A stretch of DNA of 64,000 nt. Source: Bin103 sp002238925. Its GTDB lineage: Bacteria; Spirochaetota; Spirochaetia; SZUA-6; Bin103. Made by a program: the position numbers and the translations under genes. The notes beneath the pieces were generated by a model, which saw only the letters and a program-made list of their open reading frames with translations, was not told where the DNA came from and did not search any database. The stretch lies in contig OZ242313.1 of assembly GCA_965208065.1 (NCBI GenBank), positions 3,286,001-3,350,000 on the forward strand, written 5' to 3'. Of the stretch, positions 1 through 7,102 are shown piece after piece (positions within the stretch are counted from its first letter, which is position 1; the number at the start of each line of letters is the position of its first letter).

Positions 1-464
1 AGATCCTTCACGAAGGCGAGCATCTCGTCGTAGCGCAAGCGCGGGATCTCCCACACCACCCGCTTCCACTCGAAGCTGGCCGCCACCGGCTGGTCCCACC
101 ACAGCTCGGTGCGCTGCCCGAACACCACGCCGATGCGGCGCACGTAGGGCACCCGCTCGGTCATCGGGTCCATGCCGAGGCAGCGCACGGTGCCGGCGGT
201 GGGCGCGAGCACGCTCGACAGCAGCTTCACGGTGGTGGACTTGCCGGCGCCGTTGGGCCCCGCGTAGGCGACGATCTCGCCGCGCCGGATCGCCAGGTTC
301 ACCCCGCGCAGGGCGCGGATCTCGCGAACCGTGGGCCGGAACAGGTTGGTCAGGACATCGCGAAACCGCTCCGAGCGCTGGCGCTGGTAGAAGGTCTTGT
401 CGACCTCGCGCAGCTCAACCGCGATGTCCCCAGGCGATGTAACGCTGCGATCCGGTCTGTGCAT
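1..464 (-). CDS. ABC-2 type exporter ATP-binding protein (3' end cut by window)
   Basis: This is the ATPase subunit of an ABC-2 type exporter that powers the two permeases encoded just upstream. The 154 codons seen read MHRPDRSV... from an ATG at 464. A Walker A loop, GPNGAGKST, lies at about residues 69-77, and a Q-loop region with FGQRTELWWD follows at about 117-124. That Q-loop wording is typical of the ATPases paired with DUF990-like (COG4587/COG3694) permeases. The signature motif and Walker B lie beyond the window edge. The start overlaps the 3' end of the preceding permease by about 50 bp, which indicates one transcript. The exported substrate is unknown; relatives are annotated as drug, viologen or daunorubicin exporters. 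Confidence 0.88.
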   Translation of the reverse strand, partial: MHRPDRSVTSPGDIAVELREVDKTFYQRQRSERFRDVLTNLFRPTVREIRALRGVNLAIRRGEIVAYAGPNGAGKSTTVKLLSSVLAPTAGTVRCLGMDPMTERVPYVRRIGVVFGQRTELWWDQPVAASFEWKRVVWEIPRLRYDEMLAFVKD

Positions 465-1248
465 AGTGCTCCATTCCCTTCTTGAATACGATTCCGGCAA
501 CCAGGGCCAGCAGTAGCGCGGCCAGCGGCGTGTGCCAGAGGTGCGGCGCGGCGATGCCGAGCAGTTGGCGGCTCGGATACCAGGCGACGAAGCCGACCGG
601 CAGCACGGTGAGCATGCCGGTCAGCACCACGGCGCTCAAGCCGTCGAGCGGGAACGCCTTGAGTTGATAGAGGAAGCCCACCGCGCGGCTCGACATCTCT
701 TCGGCGGCCACCGGCGCCCAGAACGCCAGCGCGCCCCACAGGAACGAGAACGCCAGCGCCATGGCGCAGGAAGCGAGCAGGTTGGCGCCGAACAGCAGCC
801 ACCACTGCACCGGGAATCCGGCGCCGAGCTGAACGACCGCCCACGCGGTGATGCCGGCGCCGGTGAGCAGCGACCAGCACCCGGAGAACGGCATGAACCC
901 CTCGGTGAGCAGTCCCATCCACAGCGGCTGCGGCTGCACCAGCAGGTGGTCGAGCTGGCCGCGCCCGATGCGGCGGCTGATGTGCAGCACATTGTAGCTG
1001 AAGCCGACGTCCAGGAAGCCGCGCACCAGCGCCGCGTAGCCGAGCATGAAGATTACCTGGTCGCGCGACCAGAGGCCGATCCCGTCGAACCGCTCGGCGA
1101 GCAGGAACACCGCGGTGACGCCGGCCAGATTGAGGATCACGTCGCCGACCACGTTGATCAGGAAGAAGCGCAGATCCTTGGTCATCCACATGAAGTCGAG
1201 GTGCGCCTGCACCCGCCAGCGCGCGGCGACGGTCGTCAATACAGACAT
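415..1248 (-). CDS. ABC-2 family transporter permease (DUF990/COG3694-like)
   Basis: This 277-residue integral membrane protein is one of two permease halves of an ABC-2 exporter. It begins MSVLTTVAARW, and several hydrophobic spans are visible (for example around VILNLAGVTAVFLLAE, and near the C-terminus AALLLALVAGIVFKKG). Motifs such as GFSYNVLHISRRIGRGQLD followed by LLVQP fit the DUF990/COG3694 permease family. The ATG at 1248 is preceded by GGAGG with an 8-nt spacer, which decides the start. The longer open frame reaching upstream to 2034 is antisense-type noise and was not used. It is transcribed from the permease gene upstream towards the ATPase, whose start it overlaps. The substrate cannot be told from sequence. 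Confidence 0.85.
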   Translation of the reverse strand: MSVLTTVAARWRVQAHLDFMWMTKDLRFFLINVVGDVILNLAGVTAVFLLAERFDGIGLWSRDQVIFMLGYAALVRGFLDVGFSYNVLHISRRIGRGQLDHLLVQPQPLWMGLLTEGFMPFSGCWSLLTGAGITAWAVVQLGAGFPVQWWLLFGANLLASCAMALAFSFLWGALAFWAPVAAEEMSSRAVGFLYQLKAFPLDGLSAVVLTGMLTVLPVGFVAWYPSRQLLGIAAPHLWHTPLAALLLALVAGIVFKKGMEHYAQTGSQRYIAWGHRG

Positions 1249-1251
1249 CCG

Positions 1252-1386
1252 CTCAGCCTCCGTGCGTGGTGTTGGCCTGTCGGCCAACAACCGCAGTTCG
1301 GCTTGCGCCGAACTGCGTCGCGTGATGGCCGTTGTTGTGTACGCGCTTGCTGCCTGCAGCCAATTCGAACTCAGCCTCCGTGCGTG
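1252..1386. repeat. 118-bp duplicated insert with two hairpins, flanked by 17-bp direct repeats
   Basis: Positions 1252-1268 and 1370-1386 carry the same 17-mer, CTCAGCCTCCGTGCGTG (plus strand). The right copy contains the stop codon of the upstream permease. The left copy supplies the GGAGG ribosome binding site of the downstream permease. Between them are two adjacent perfect hairpins: 7-bp arms at 1271-1277/1282-1288 with a TGTC loop, and 11-bp arms at 1292-1302/1307-1317 with a TTGC loop. The simplest reading is that the two genes once overlapped at one copy of the 17-mer, and that a small palindromic element or a slippage duplication separated them. Confidence 0.7.
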
Positions 1387-2234
1387 ACCAGGCGCTCGCG
1401 GTTGGCGCTCCACATCAGGTGGGCGAGCGGCCACAGCACCGCCACCCACGCCGCCTGCAGCGCGAGCAGGAGCAGCGCATCGCCGGTACCGGTGTAAATG
1501 CGCAACGGGGCCGACGCCAACGCCGCGAACGGCAGGTAGCCGAACACCTCGCCGATTCCCCACGGCATCAGCGCGAGCGGGATCACCACCCCCGACAGCA
1601 GCGCGCTGACGGCGGTGCGCAGCTTCATCATCGCGTACACGCTGTGCTCGAGCAGCACCATGATGCTCGCAAAGATGAAGTCGAGCGCGGCGGCCACCAG
1701 CAGCGCGAGTGCCACGCTGCACACGAACAGCAACGCCGCGCCCACGCCCGCCGGCAGCGGATTGACCCCCAGCAGCGGCGCCAGGCAGAACAGCGGCAGC
1801 GAGAACAGCAGCAGATCGCGCAGGCCGGCGCCGACCATCTCCGCCGTGAACTGGCCGAACACCCCTGCGGGGCGCAGAAACCGGTTGGCGATATCCCCGC
1901 TCGTGAGCGCCAGCTCGATCCCGGTGCCGAGGGTGAGCTGGCTGGCAAACGCCTCGGCAATCAGCGTGTAGGTCAGCACCGCCGCGCGCGTCATGCCGGA
2001 GGTGGCGCCGGTCTCCGGCAGCACCGTGCGCCACAGCGACAGCAGCAACAGCACGCGCAGCAGGCGCAGCCCGAAATCGCCGGCCAGCACCCAGCCGCGG
2101 TCGTCCAGCGACCGCACCGCCGCCATGGTCATGGTCTTGAGATGCCTCCGTGCCGCGCGAATGTGGTCGACCGCTCCAGCCATGGCGGACGAAGTTCGCG
2201 CCACCGGCAGGCCCAAGTCAAGGCTGTTGGACAT
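1371..2234 (-). CDS. ABC-2 family transporter permease (COG4587-like)
   Basis: This is the first gene of the ABC-2 exporter operon and the partner permease of the gene at 415-1248. It is up to 287 residues long, with about six hydrophobic spans (for example LRLLRVLLLLSLW and LLLFSLPLFCLAPLLG) and the family-like stretch ELALTSGDIANRFLRP, which resembles COG4587 permeases. The start is uncertain. The ATG at 2234 gives the longest product. ATGs at 2183 and 2132 are also possible, and the last has a GGAGG about 12 nt upstream and begins closer to where family members start. The gene ends in the right-hand copy of the 17-bp repeat. The substrate is unknown. Confidence 0.82.
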   Translation of the reverse strand: MSNSLDLGLPVARTSSAMAGAVDHIRAARRHLKTMTMAAVRSLDDRGWVLAGDFGLRLLRVLLLLSLWRTVLPETGATSGMTRAAVLTYTLIAEAFASQLTLGTGIELALTSGDIANRFLRPAGVFGQFTAEMVGAGLRDLLLFSLPLFCLAPLLGVNPLPAGVGAALLFVCSVALALLVAAALDFIFASIMVLLEHSVYAMMKLRTAVSALLSGVVIPLALMPWGIGEVFGYLPFAALASAPLRIYTGTGDALLLLALQAAWVAVLWPLAHLMWSANRERLVTHGG

Positions 2235-2287
2235 GCGCTCGAGGCGATTGACTTGACGGCAGCCGGCGGGGCACTTACTGTGAATGA

Positions 2288-2569
2288 ATGAAGAACATCA
2301 CAGTTTCTGTGGATGACGAGGTCTACCACAGGGCGCGTATGTGGGCGGCTGAACGACGGACGTCGGTTTCGGCGATGGTGCGGCAGATGCTGACCGAGGT
2401 CGCCTTGGAGGAGACCCCGTTCGAGCGGCTTCGCCGCGAGGAGTGCGAATTGCGGGAACGGCTGCGCAGCCGCGGCTTCAGGTTCGCGGCATCCGACCGG
2501 CTGTCACGGGAGGCGCTGCACGACCGCAATGACCGCAATGACCGCGGTGACCGGAATGCGCTTCGTTGA
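2288..2569 (+). CDS. VapB-like ribbon-helix-helix antitoxin
   Basis: This 93-residue protein begins MKNITVSVDDEVYHRARMWA, the pattern of ribbon-helix-helix (CopG/VapB-like, DUF6364-type) antitoxins: a short beta strand followed by two helices, with SVSAMVRQML as the second helix. It should bind its own promoter and neutralise the PIN-domain protein encoded next. The C-terminal half is charged (ERLRREECELRERLRS) and ends in a DRN-type repeat produced by a 9-bp tandem repeat. The gene overlaps the toxin start by 14 nt, so the two are translationally coupled. An upstream in-frame ATG is absent, so 2288 is the most credible start. Confidence 0.82.
   Translation: MKNITVSVDDEVYHRARMWAAERRTSVSAMVRQMLTEVALEETPFERLRREECELRERLRSRGFRFAASDRLSREALHDRNDRNDRGDRNALR
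2522..2558 (+). repeat. 9-bp tandem repeat at the antitoxin/toxin junction
   Basis: Four consecutive 9-mers of the form GACCGCAAT, GACCGCAAT, GACCGCGGT, GACCGGAAT lie across the end of the antitoxin gene. In the antitoxin frame they encode repeated Asp-Arg-Asn units. In the toxin frame they supply a ladder of possible start codons (ATG, ATG, GTG, ATG), the last being the accepted start of the PIN protein. Copy-number change here would keep both frames, because the unit length is a multiple of three. Confidence 0.8.
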
Positions 2570-3005
2570 CACCAACGTTCTGCTCTACAGCGTAAGCACC
2601 GACCCGGCGGAAGCCGGCAAGGCCGCTGTCGCGGCGGAACTGCTCGGCGCCGCGGACCTGTGTCTCTCGGTTCAGGTGCTGCAGGAGTTCTACGTCCAGG
2701 CCACGCGAGCGACCCGCGCCGAGCCCCTGCCCCACGGTGACGCGGTCGCTTTCATCGCCACTTGGCAGCGATTCCGTGTACAGGAAGTGTCGATTGCGCT
2801 GCTGCGGGAGGCGCTCGAGGCGACCAGGCGGTGGCGCGTGTCCTACTGGGATGCCGCCATCATCGAAGCGGCGCGGATGCTCGACTGTGACCAGCTTCTG
2901 ACCGAGGACCTGAACGCCGGCCAGGTGTTCGACGGAGTAACGGTGGTCAACCCATTCTCGGCGCTGACCGATGCCCCTCCCGGTGCCATTCCGGGCTCAC
3001 CCTGA
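2556..3005 (+). CDS. VapC-like PIN-domain toxin (putative ribonuclease)
   Basis: This 149-residue PIN-domain protein is a probable Mg-dependent RNase toxin paired with the upstream antitoxin. The core acidic residues are visible: Asp5 in MRFVDTNVLLYS, Glu in VLQEFYV, and the Asp of SYWDAAIIEAA with the later LLTEDLNAG. These match the PIN active-site pattern of D, E, D, D. Earlier in-frame starts exist inside the 9-bp repeat (from 2529), but MRFVDTN is where PIN domains normally begin. The stop lies before the convergent isomerase gene. It is probably bicistronic with the antitoxin and autoregulated, as usual for VapBC pairs. Confidence 0.85.
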   Translation: MRFVDTNVLLYSVSTDPAEAGKAAVAAELLGAADLCLSVQVLQEFYVQATRATRAEPLPHGDAVAFIATWQRFRVQEVSIALLREALEATRRWRVSYWDAAIIEAARMLDCDQLLTEDLNAGQVFDGVTVVNPFSALTDAPPGAIPGSP

Positions 3006-3018
3006 GGGGTCCGCCGGG

Positions 3019-3801
3019 TTACGCGATCGATGCGAGTTGGCGGCGCAGCTCCGCGACGCCGGGCGGGGCCTGTGCGACCTGGTCGCTCCAGCGGCACTCC
3101 AGCGAGTAGTCGCCGGCGTAGCCGATGCCGGCCAGGGCGCACAGGAACGGGCGAAAGTCGTCGCCGGCCACGCCCGGCGGCGTACGCTCCGCCACCTCGG
3201 CCACGTGCACGTGCCGGATCAGGTCACCGGCCCGTTCGATGGCGTCGGGACCCTCGTCCTCGCGCAGCATGTGGTACAGGTCCGCCAGCAGCATCACGTG
3301 CGGGTGTCCCGCGGCGCGCACCGCCTCCGCGCCCTCGGTCACGCTGTTGATCAGGTTGCATTCGGCGGTGTTGAGCGGTTCCACCACCACGGTGATGCCG
3401 GCCTCGGCCGCCGGCGGCCCGACCGTCTGCAGCGCTTCCACGAACTGCTGCTCGGCGCGCCCCCGGTCGAACCCCTCGTCGACCTGCCGCGATCCGCCGC
3501 TGCCGTATACCACGATGCCGATTCCGACCTGCCGGGCGCGCAGGAACGCCGTCCGCGCGTAGCGGCGCAGCCGCTCCAGGTCCACCGCCGGGCCGGTCGA
3601 GCGCAGGTCGCCCGGCAGGAAGATATTGGCCACCGGAATGGGCAGCACCTCCAGCGCCGCACGGTCCGGGGGCGTGAATGCCGCATCAGGCTGCTCCGGC
3701 ACCAGCAGCCGCTGCACCGCCTCTTCGGCGAAGTCGATCGATCCCGCTACCGCGCTCAGTTCCGCGTGCGATCCGCACACCCCTATCCGTGGCTCAGCCA
3801 T
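3019..3801 (-). CDS. Sugar phosphate isomerase/epimerase (xylose isomerase-like TIM barrel)
   Basis: This 260-residue protein belongs to the AP-endonuclease-2/xylose-isomerase-like TIM barrel family. Metal-binding strand ends are visible: the Glu in VVVEPLNTAECN, the Asp-His pair in LLADLYHML, the His pair in IRHVHVAE, and the late Glu in YSLECRW. Members isomerise or epimerise keto sugars or inosose compounds. The exact substrate cannot be read here. It lies between the VapC gene (convergent) and an aldo/keto reductase transcribed in the same direction 79 bp upstream, so the two may form a catabolic pair. The ATG at 3801 opens MAEPRIGVCG, a normal family N-terminus. Confidence 0.85.
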   Translation of the reverse strand: MAEPRIGVCGSHAELSAVAGSIDFAEEAVQRLLVPEQPDAAFTPPDRAALEVLPIPVANIFLPGDLRSTGPAVDLERLRRYARTAFLRARQVGIGIVVYGSGGSRQVDEGFDRGRAEQQFVEALQTVGPPAAEAGITVVVEPLNTAECNLINSVTEGAEAVRAAGHPHVMLLADLYHMLREDEGPDAIERAGDLIRHVHVAEVAERTPPGVAGDDFRPFLCALAGIGYAGDYSLECRWSDQVAQAPPGVAELRRQLASIA

Positions 3802-3880
3802 GCACCCTCCTCAGCCGTTACCCACGCGCTGTGCGGCGAGTGTACCGGAGCGCGTGCCCCGCGTCTCGCGCCGTCCACGG

Positions 3881-4864
3881 TTACGGCACCGGCGTACCGC
3901 GGCTCGCGTTGAACAGCCGGTACCACTCGGCTCGGGTCAGCGTGACGTCCACCCCAACCGCGGCCTGCCGGATCTCCATCGGGGTCCGCCCGCCCAGCAG
4001 CGGCTGAATCCCGGCCGGATGGCGTAGAATCCACGCGATGGCGACGGCGGCGGTATGAGTCCCGCGTTCGCGGGCCACGGACGCGAGTTCGCGCCGCACC
4101 GCATGCAGCCGCGAGCCGGCCTCCTCGGCCACGTCGTCGCGCACCAGCCGGCCGGCGCCGAGCGGCGCCCACGCCTGCACCGTGATGCCCCGCTGCATAC
4201 AGTAGGCCAGGGTGCCGAAGCCGCGCACGGGGCGCTCCGGCAGCGCGTCGTTCACCACCACGGCATCGTCGATCAGGTCGGGATGCGCCAGGCTCACCTG
4301 CAGCTGATTCACCAGCAGCGGTCGGTCCAACGCCGCCTGCAGCAGTTCGATCTGCCCCGGCGCAAAATTGCTCACGCCGAAGTGGCGCACCTCCCCGGCG
4401 GCGTGCAGGCGGTCGAACGCACGCGCTGCCTCTTCGGGTTCCAGGAGTACGTCGGGGCGGTGCAGCACCAGGAGATCCAGGTACTCTGTTCGCAGGCGCT
4501 TGAGGCTGCCGCGCGCGGCATCCAGAATGTGCTCGAAGCTGGAGTCATAGTAGGTTCCGGCACGGGAAGTGTCGTCCGCGGAGCGCACCACCCCGCACTT
4601 GGTCTGCACCGTGATCCGGGAGCGCAGCCCCGCCTGCAGTTCCCAGATGCCGGCAAACGCCTGCTCCGCCTTGCCGTATGCGTACACGTCGGCAAGGTCG
4701 AAGTGGGTGACCCCGGCCTCCAGCGCCGCCTCCAGCGCGGCAAGCGCCGTGGACCGCTGAGCGGACGTCAACGCACCCGCATCCCACGCACCGGCGAGTC
4801 CCGCGCACCCGTACGCCAACCGGCTTACCCGCGGACCGCCAAGTCCCAACTGCAACTGTTCCAT
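3881..4864 (-). CDS. Aldo/keto reductase (canonical tetrad)
   Basis: This 327-residue NAD(P)H-dependent aldo/keto reductase should reduce or oxidise a sugar-type carbonyl. The catalytic tetrad is intact: Asp and Tyr in HFDLADVYAYG, Lys in VQTKCGV, His in LVLHRPD. The C-terminal cofactor region reads IQPLLGGRTPMEIRQA, typical of the YdhF/Mtr-like branch. The ATG at 4864 has a GGGGAGG a few bases upstream. The longer frame to 5104 encodes residues without family similarity and was rejected. It lies 88 bp downstream of the PHP-type hydrolase gene and upstream of the isomerase, all in the same direction, which suggests one catabolic transcript. Confidence 0.9.
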   Translation of the reverse strand: MEQLQLGLGGPRVSRLAYGCAGLAGAWDAGALTSAQRSTALAALEAALEAGVTHFDLADVYAYGKAEQAFAGIWELQAGLRSRITVQTKCGVVRSADDTSRAGTYYDSSFEHILDAARGSLKRLRTEYLDLLVLHRPDVLLEPEEAARAFDRLHAAGEVRHFGVSNFAPGQIELLQAALDRPLLVNQLQVSLAHPDLIDDAVVVNDALPERPVRGFGTLAYCMQRGITVQAWAPLGAGRLVRDDVAEEAGSRLHAVRRELASVARERGTHTAAVAIAWILRHPAGIQPLLGGRTPMEIRQAAVGVDVTLTRAEWYRLFNASRGTPVP

Positions 4865-4952
4865 CACACCTCCCCGCTCGTTGTCAGAACCCAGGATACA
4901 CGATGACAGGTCGGGGAAGCGTGTTTCCGGCGAAACCGCGAATGCGCGCCGG

Positions 4953-6956
4953 TCAATCGTCGGGCAGGTCGATCCAGAACGGCGATGTCCACAGGCACTC
5001 GCCGTCTTGCTGGCGGGCGCGCACGTAGTAATAGATGTCCTGCAGTGGACGGCCGGGGCGGTCGTCGGTCCACTCGGCATCCAGGTCGGGACTGCCGTCC
5101 GCAACCGGCAGCTCGGCCAGCAGGTGGCCGCAGTGGATCACCTGCACGCACTCCAGGGGCGCGGTACCGCGGATCCGCACGCGCAGGCGGCGCTCGGCGC
5201 CCGGCTGCAGGCGCAATTCGCTGCCCATCGGGTGTCCGTTCAACGTCACGTCGGCGACGATGCGGGCGCCGGTGGTGGCGTAGCAGCGGCGCGCGTGCAG
5301 GGCGCCGAACAGCTCGCCCCACGCCAAAGCCGGCGCCTGGATGGCGGTGAGGCCGCAGAAGCCGTCGCCCTTGCGCGTTGGCCAGCCGCTGTGGTTGTCG
5401 GTGCCGCCCACGAAGCCGAGCCGGTAGCCGCGCGCCAGGGCGGTGCGCACGCTGCCGCCCAGGCCGCCGTCCCAGATGCGCCAGCGCTCGTCGGTCTCCT
5501 CGGCCTCGAAGCAGCCGCGCGTCTGCACCATCTCCACCAGGCGCACCACGTCGCGGTTCGCCGGCTGCGGCCAATGCATGGCGCACCATGCCGGCCGGCC
5601 ATCCTCGCGCACCACGCCTTCGCGCACGTAGGAGTCCATGTTGGTGTGGTGCGGCACCACCAGCGCTCGGCCCGGCGGGCACAACCGTACCAGCGACGGC
5701 AGGTCGTACCGGTCCGGCTGCCGCTCCCAGGCCGGTGCCAACTCCGCTGCGAAGCGTCCGGTCAGCTCCAGCAGCAGATCCCAACTGTCGGCGTAGATGT
5801 TGGCGTGGCCGTAGCGCCGGCTCAGCTCCGCCGCCGGCACCGCGCAGAAGCGGCCCGGCTCCTCGAACGGAGCGCACAGGCCCGCCTGCTCGGCCACGGT
5901 GCGGGTCACGTTGCGCTCGGCGCTGCTGCCGCGGTAGGTGCCGGCGGGGCTCAGGTGATCGGCCGGCCCGGCGAAATCGAGTGCCAACTCGTCGCGCGCG
6001 CTGCGCAAGGCATCGGCAGTCGGGCGCTGGCCGTCACCGCTGAAGTCGGTGTGCCAGTGAAACTCGCCGAAGAAGATCGGCGTGCCGTCCAGCGCCAGCG
6101 GCGCGGCATTGCTGACCGCGCTGCGCCCGGCATCGTCGCGCACCCCCACCCTGCCATTGGTGTCCGCGATGGGCAATTCCAGCCCGCTGCCGGATACCTC
6201 GCGTCGAGCCGCGCCGCGGCCGGCGGACGGCGCCGATGGAGCAGAAGCCGCCACCGGGGAGGCAGCCGCGTTCGCCGCTGCCGGCACGGACACGGTGGTA
6301 GCCGCCGGCCCGCCGGCCAGCGGCACGGTGATTGGCCGGCGCGTGGCATCCACCACGATGCTGCCGGTCGCGGCGGCGGGGTTGCCGACGCGGTCGAAGT
6401 GCTGCACCGACAGGCGCCCGTCATGGCGCAGGTAGGCGGCGAGGCGATCCGGCTCGCCGGCCACGAAGCGCACTTCGAACGGCGCCGCCACCGGCTCGCC
6501 TTGCTCGGCGTCGACGCCGGCGATCGCCAACGCCTGCAGCCACCACGACAGCCCGCTGTAGCGGTCTCGCGACTTCTGCGGCGTCGGCCTGCCGGTGACG
6601 CGCTCACCGCGCATGCGGCGGTCCTGGTACTCGGCGCTTACCTCCAGGGCTGCCCCTGCCGGCAACGCCTCCGGCAGCCGTACCACGGCCATGGTCATCG
6701 TGCTGATGTACCAGCGCCAGCGAGTTTCCATCTCGGCGCGCTCGTAGCGGTGTGCGAACGGCAGCGGCGCTCCGCCCTCCACCCGCACCGCTATGATGCG
6801 CACGCTGGCCAGGAGTTGCGTGCCACCGGCCCGGAAGCGCACCAGCGTACCCGCCGCCAACGGCCGCTGCAGCCGAAACCGGCAGGTCGGAAACCGCGGA
6901 TCGGGAGCCGACTGCTCCACCACCTGCACTACGGGATCGGTTGCGGAATGGTTCAT
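4953..6956 (-). CDS. CehA/McbA-like PHP-type metallohydrolase
   Basis: This large protein of about 667 residues has an N-terminal beta-rich region and a C-terminal PHP-like metallohydrolase domain. Metal-binding motifs are seen in order: GEFHWHTDFSGDG (about residues 297-309), GPADHLSP, VVPHHTNMD, GGTDNHSGWPT and RRCYATTGARI. This set resembles the CehA/McbA and DUF3604 families, which hydrolyse carbamate, phosphoester or related bonds. An Ala/Pro-rich linker (about residues 225-255) joins the halves. The ATG at 6956 has GAGGAG with a 6-nt spacer; an ATG 6 nt upstream is too close to that site. The substrate is unknown; the context of sugar enzymes and a sulfatase suggests a catabolic role. 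Confidence 0.78.
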   Translation of the reverse strand: MNHSATDPVVQVVEQSAPDPRFPTCRFRLQRPLAAGTLVRFRAGGTQLLASVRIIAVRVEGGAPLPFAHRYERAEMETRWRWYISTMTMAVVRLPEALPAGAALEVSAEYQDRRMRGERVTGRPTPQKSRDRYSGLSWWLQALAIAGVDAEQGEPVAAPFEVRFVAGEPDRLAAYLRHDGRLSVQHFDRVGNPAAATGSIVVDATRRPITVPLAGGPAATTVSVPAAANAAASPVAASAPSAPSAGRGAARREVSGSGLELPIADTNGRVGVRDDAGRSAVSNAAPLALDGTPIFFGEFHWHTDFSGDGQRPTADALRSARDELALDFAGPADHLSPAGTYRGSSAERNVTRTVAEQAGLCAPFEEPGRFCAVPAAELSRRYGHANIYADSWDLLLELTGRFAAELAPAWERQPDRYDLPSLVRLCPPGRALVVPHHTNMDSYVREGVVREDGRPAWCAMHWPQPANRDVVRLVEMVQTRGCFEAEETDERWRIWDGGLGGSVRTALARGYRLGFVGGTDNHSGWPTRKGDGFCGLTAIQAPALAWGELFGALHARRCYATTGARIVADVTLNGHPMGSELRLQPGAERRLRVRIRGTAPLECVQVIHCGHLLAELPVADGSPDLDAEWTDDRPGRPLQDIYYYVRARQQDGECLWTSPFWIDLPDD

Positions 6957-7102
6957 GTGCATCTCCTCGGGAATAAATCGACGCGTTCGCAATGGCATCG
7001 GCACCTTTCAGAGGGCGTAAACGCCGCCCCGCCAACCGCCCTCTCCGGTGGCCCCCGAATGCACCGGACGGATGCATCGGCATTGCGCCCGCGGCGCGTT
7101 GC

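Noticed and set aside
415..2034. Full 539-codon frame for the second permease
   Set aside because: Only the C-terminal 277 residues (from 1248) look like a membrane protein; the N-terminal part is an out-of-frame reading of the upstream permease.
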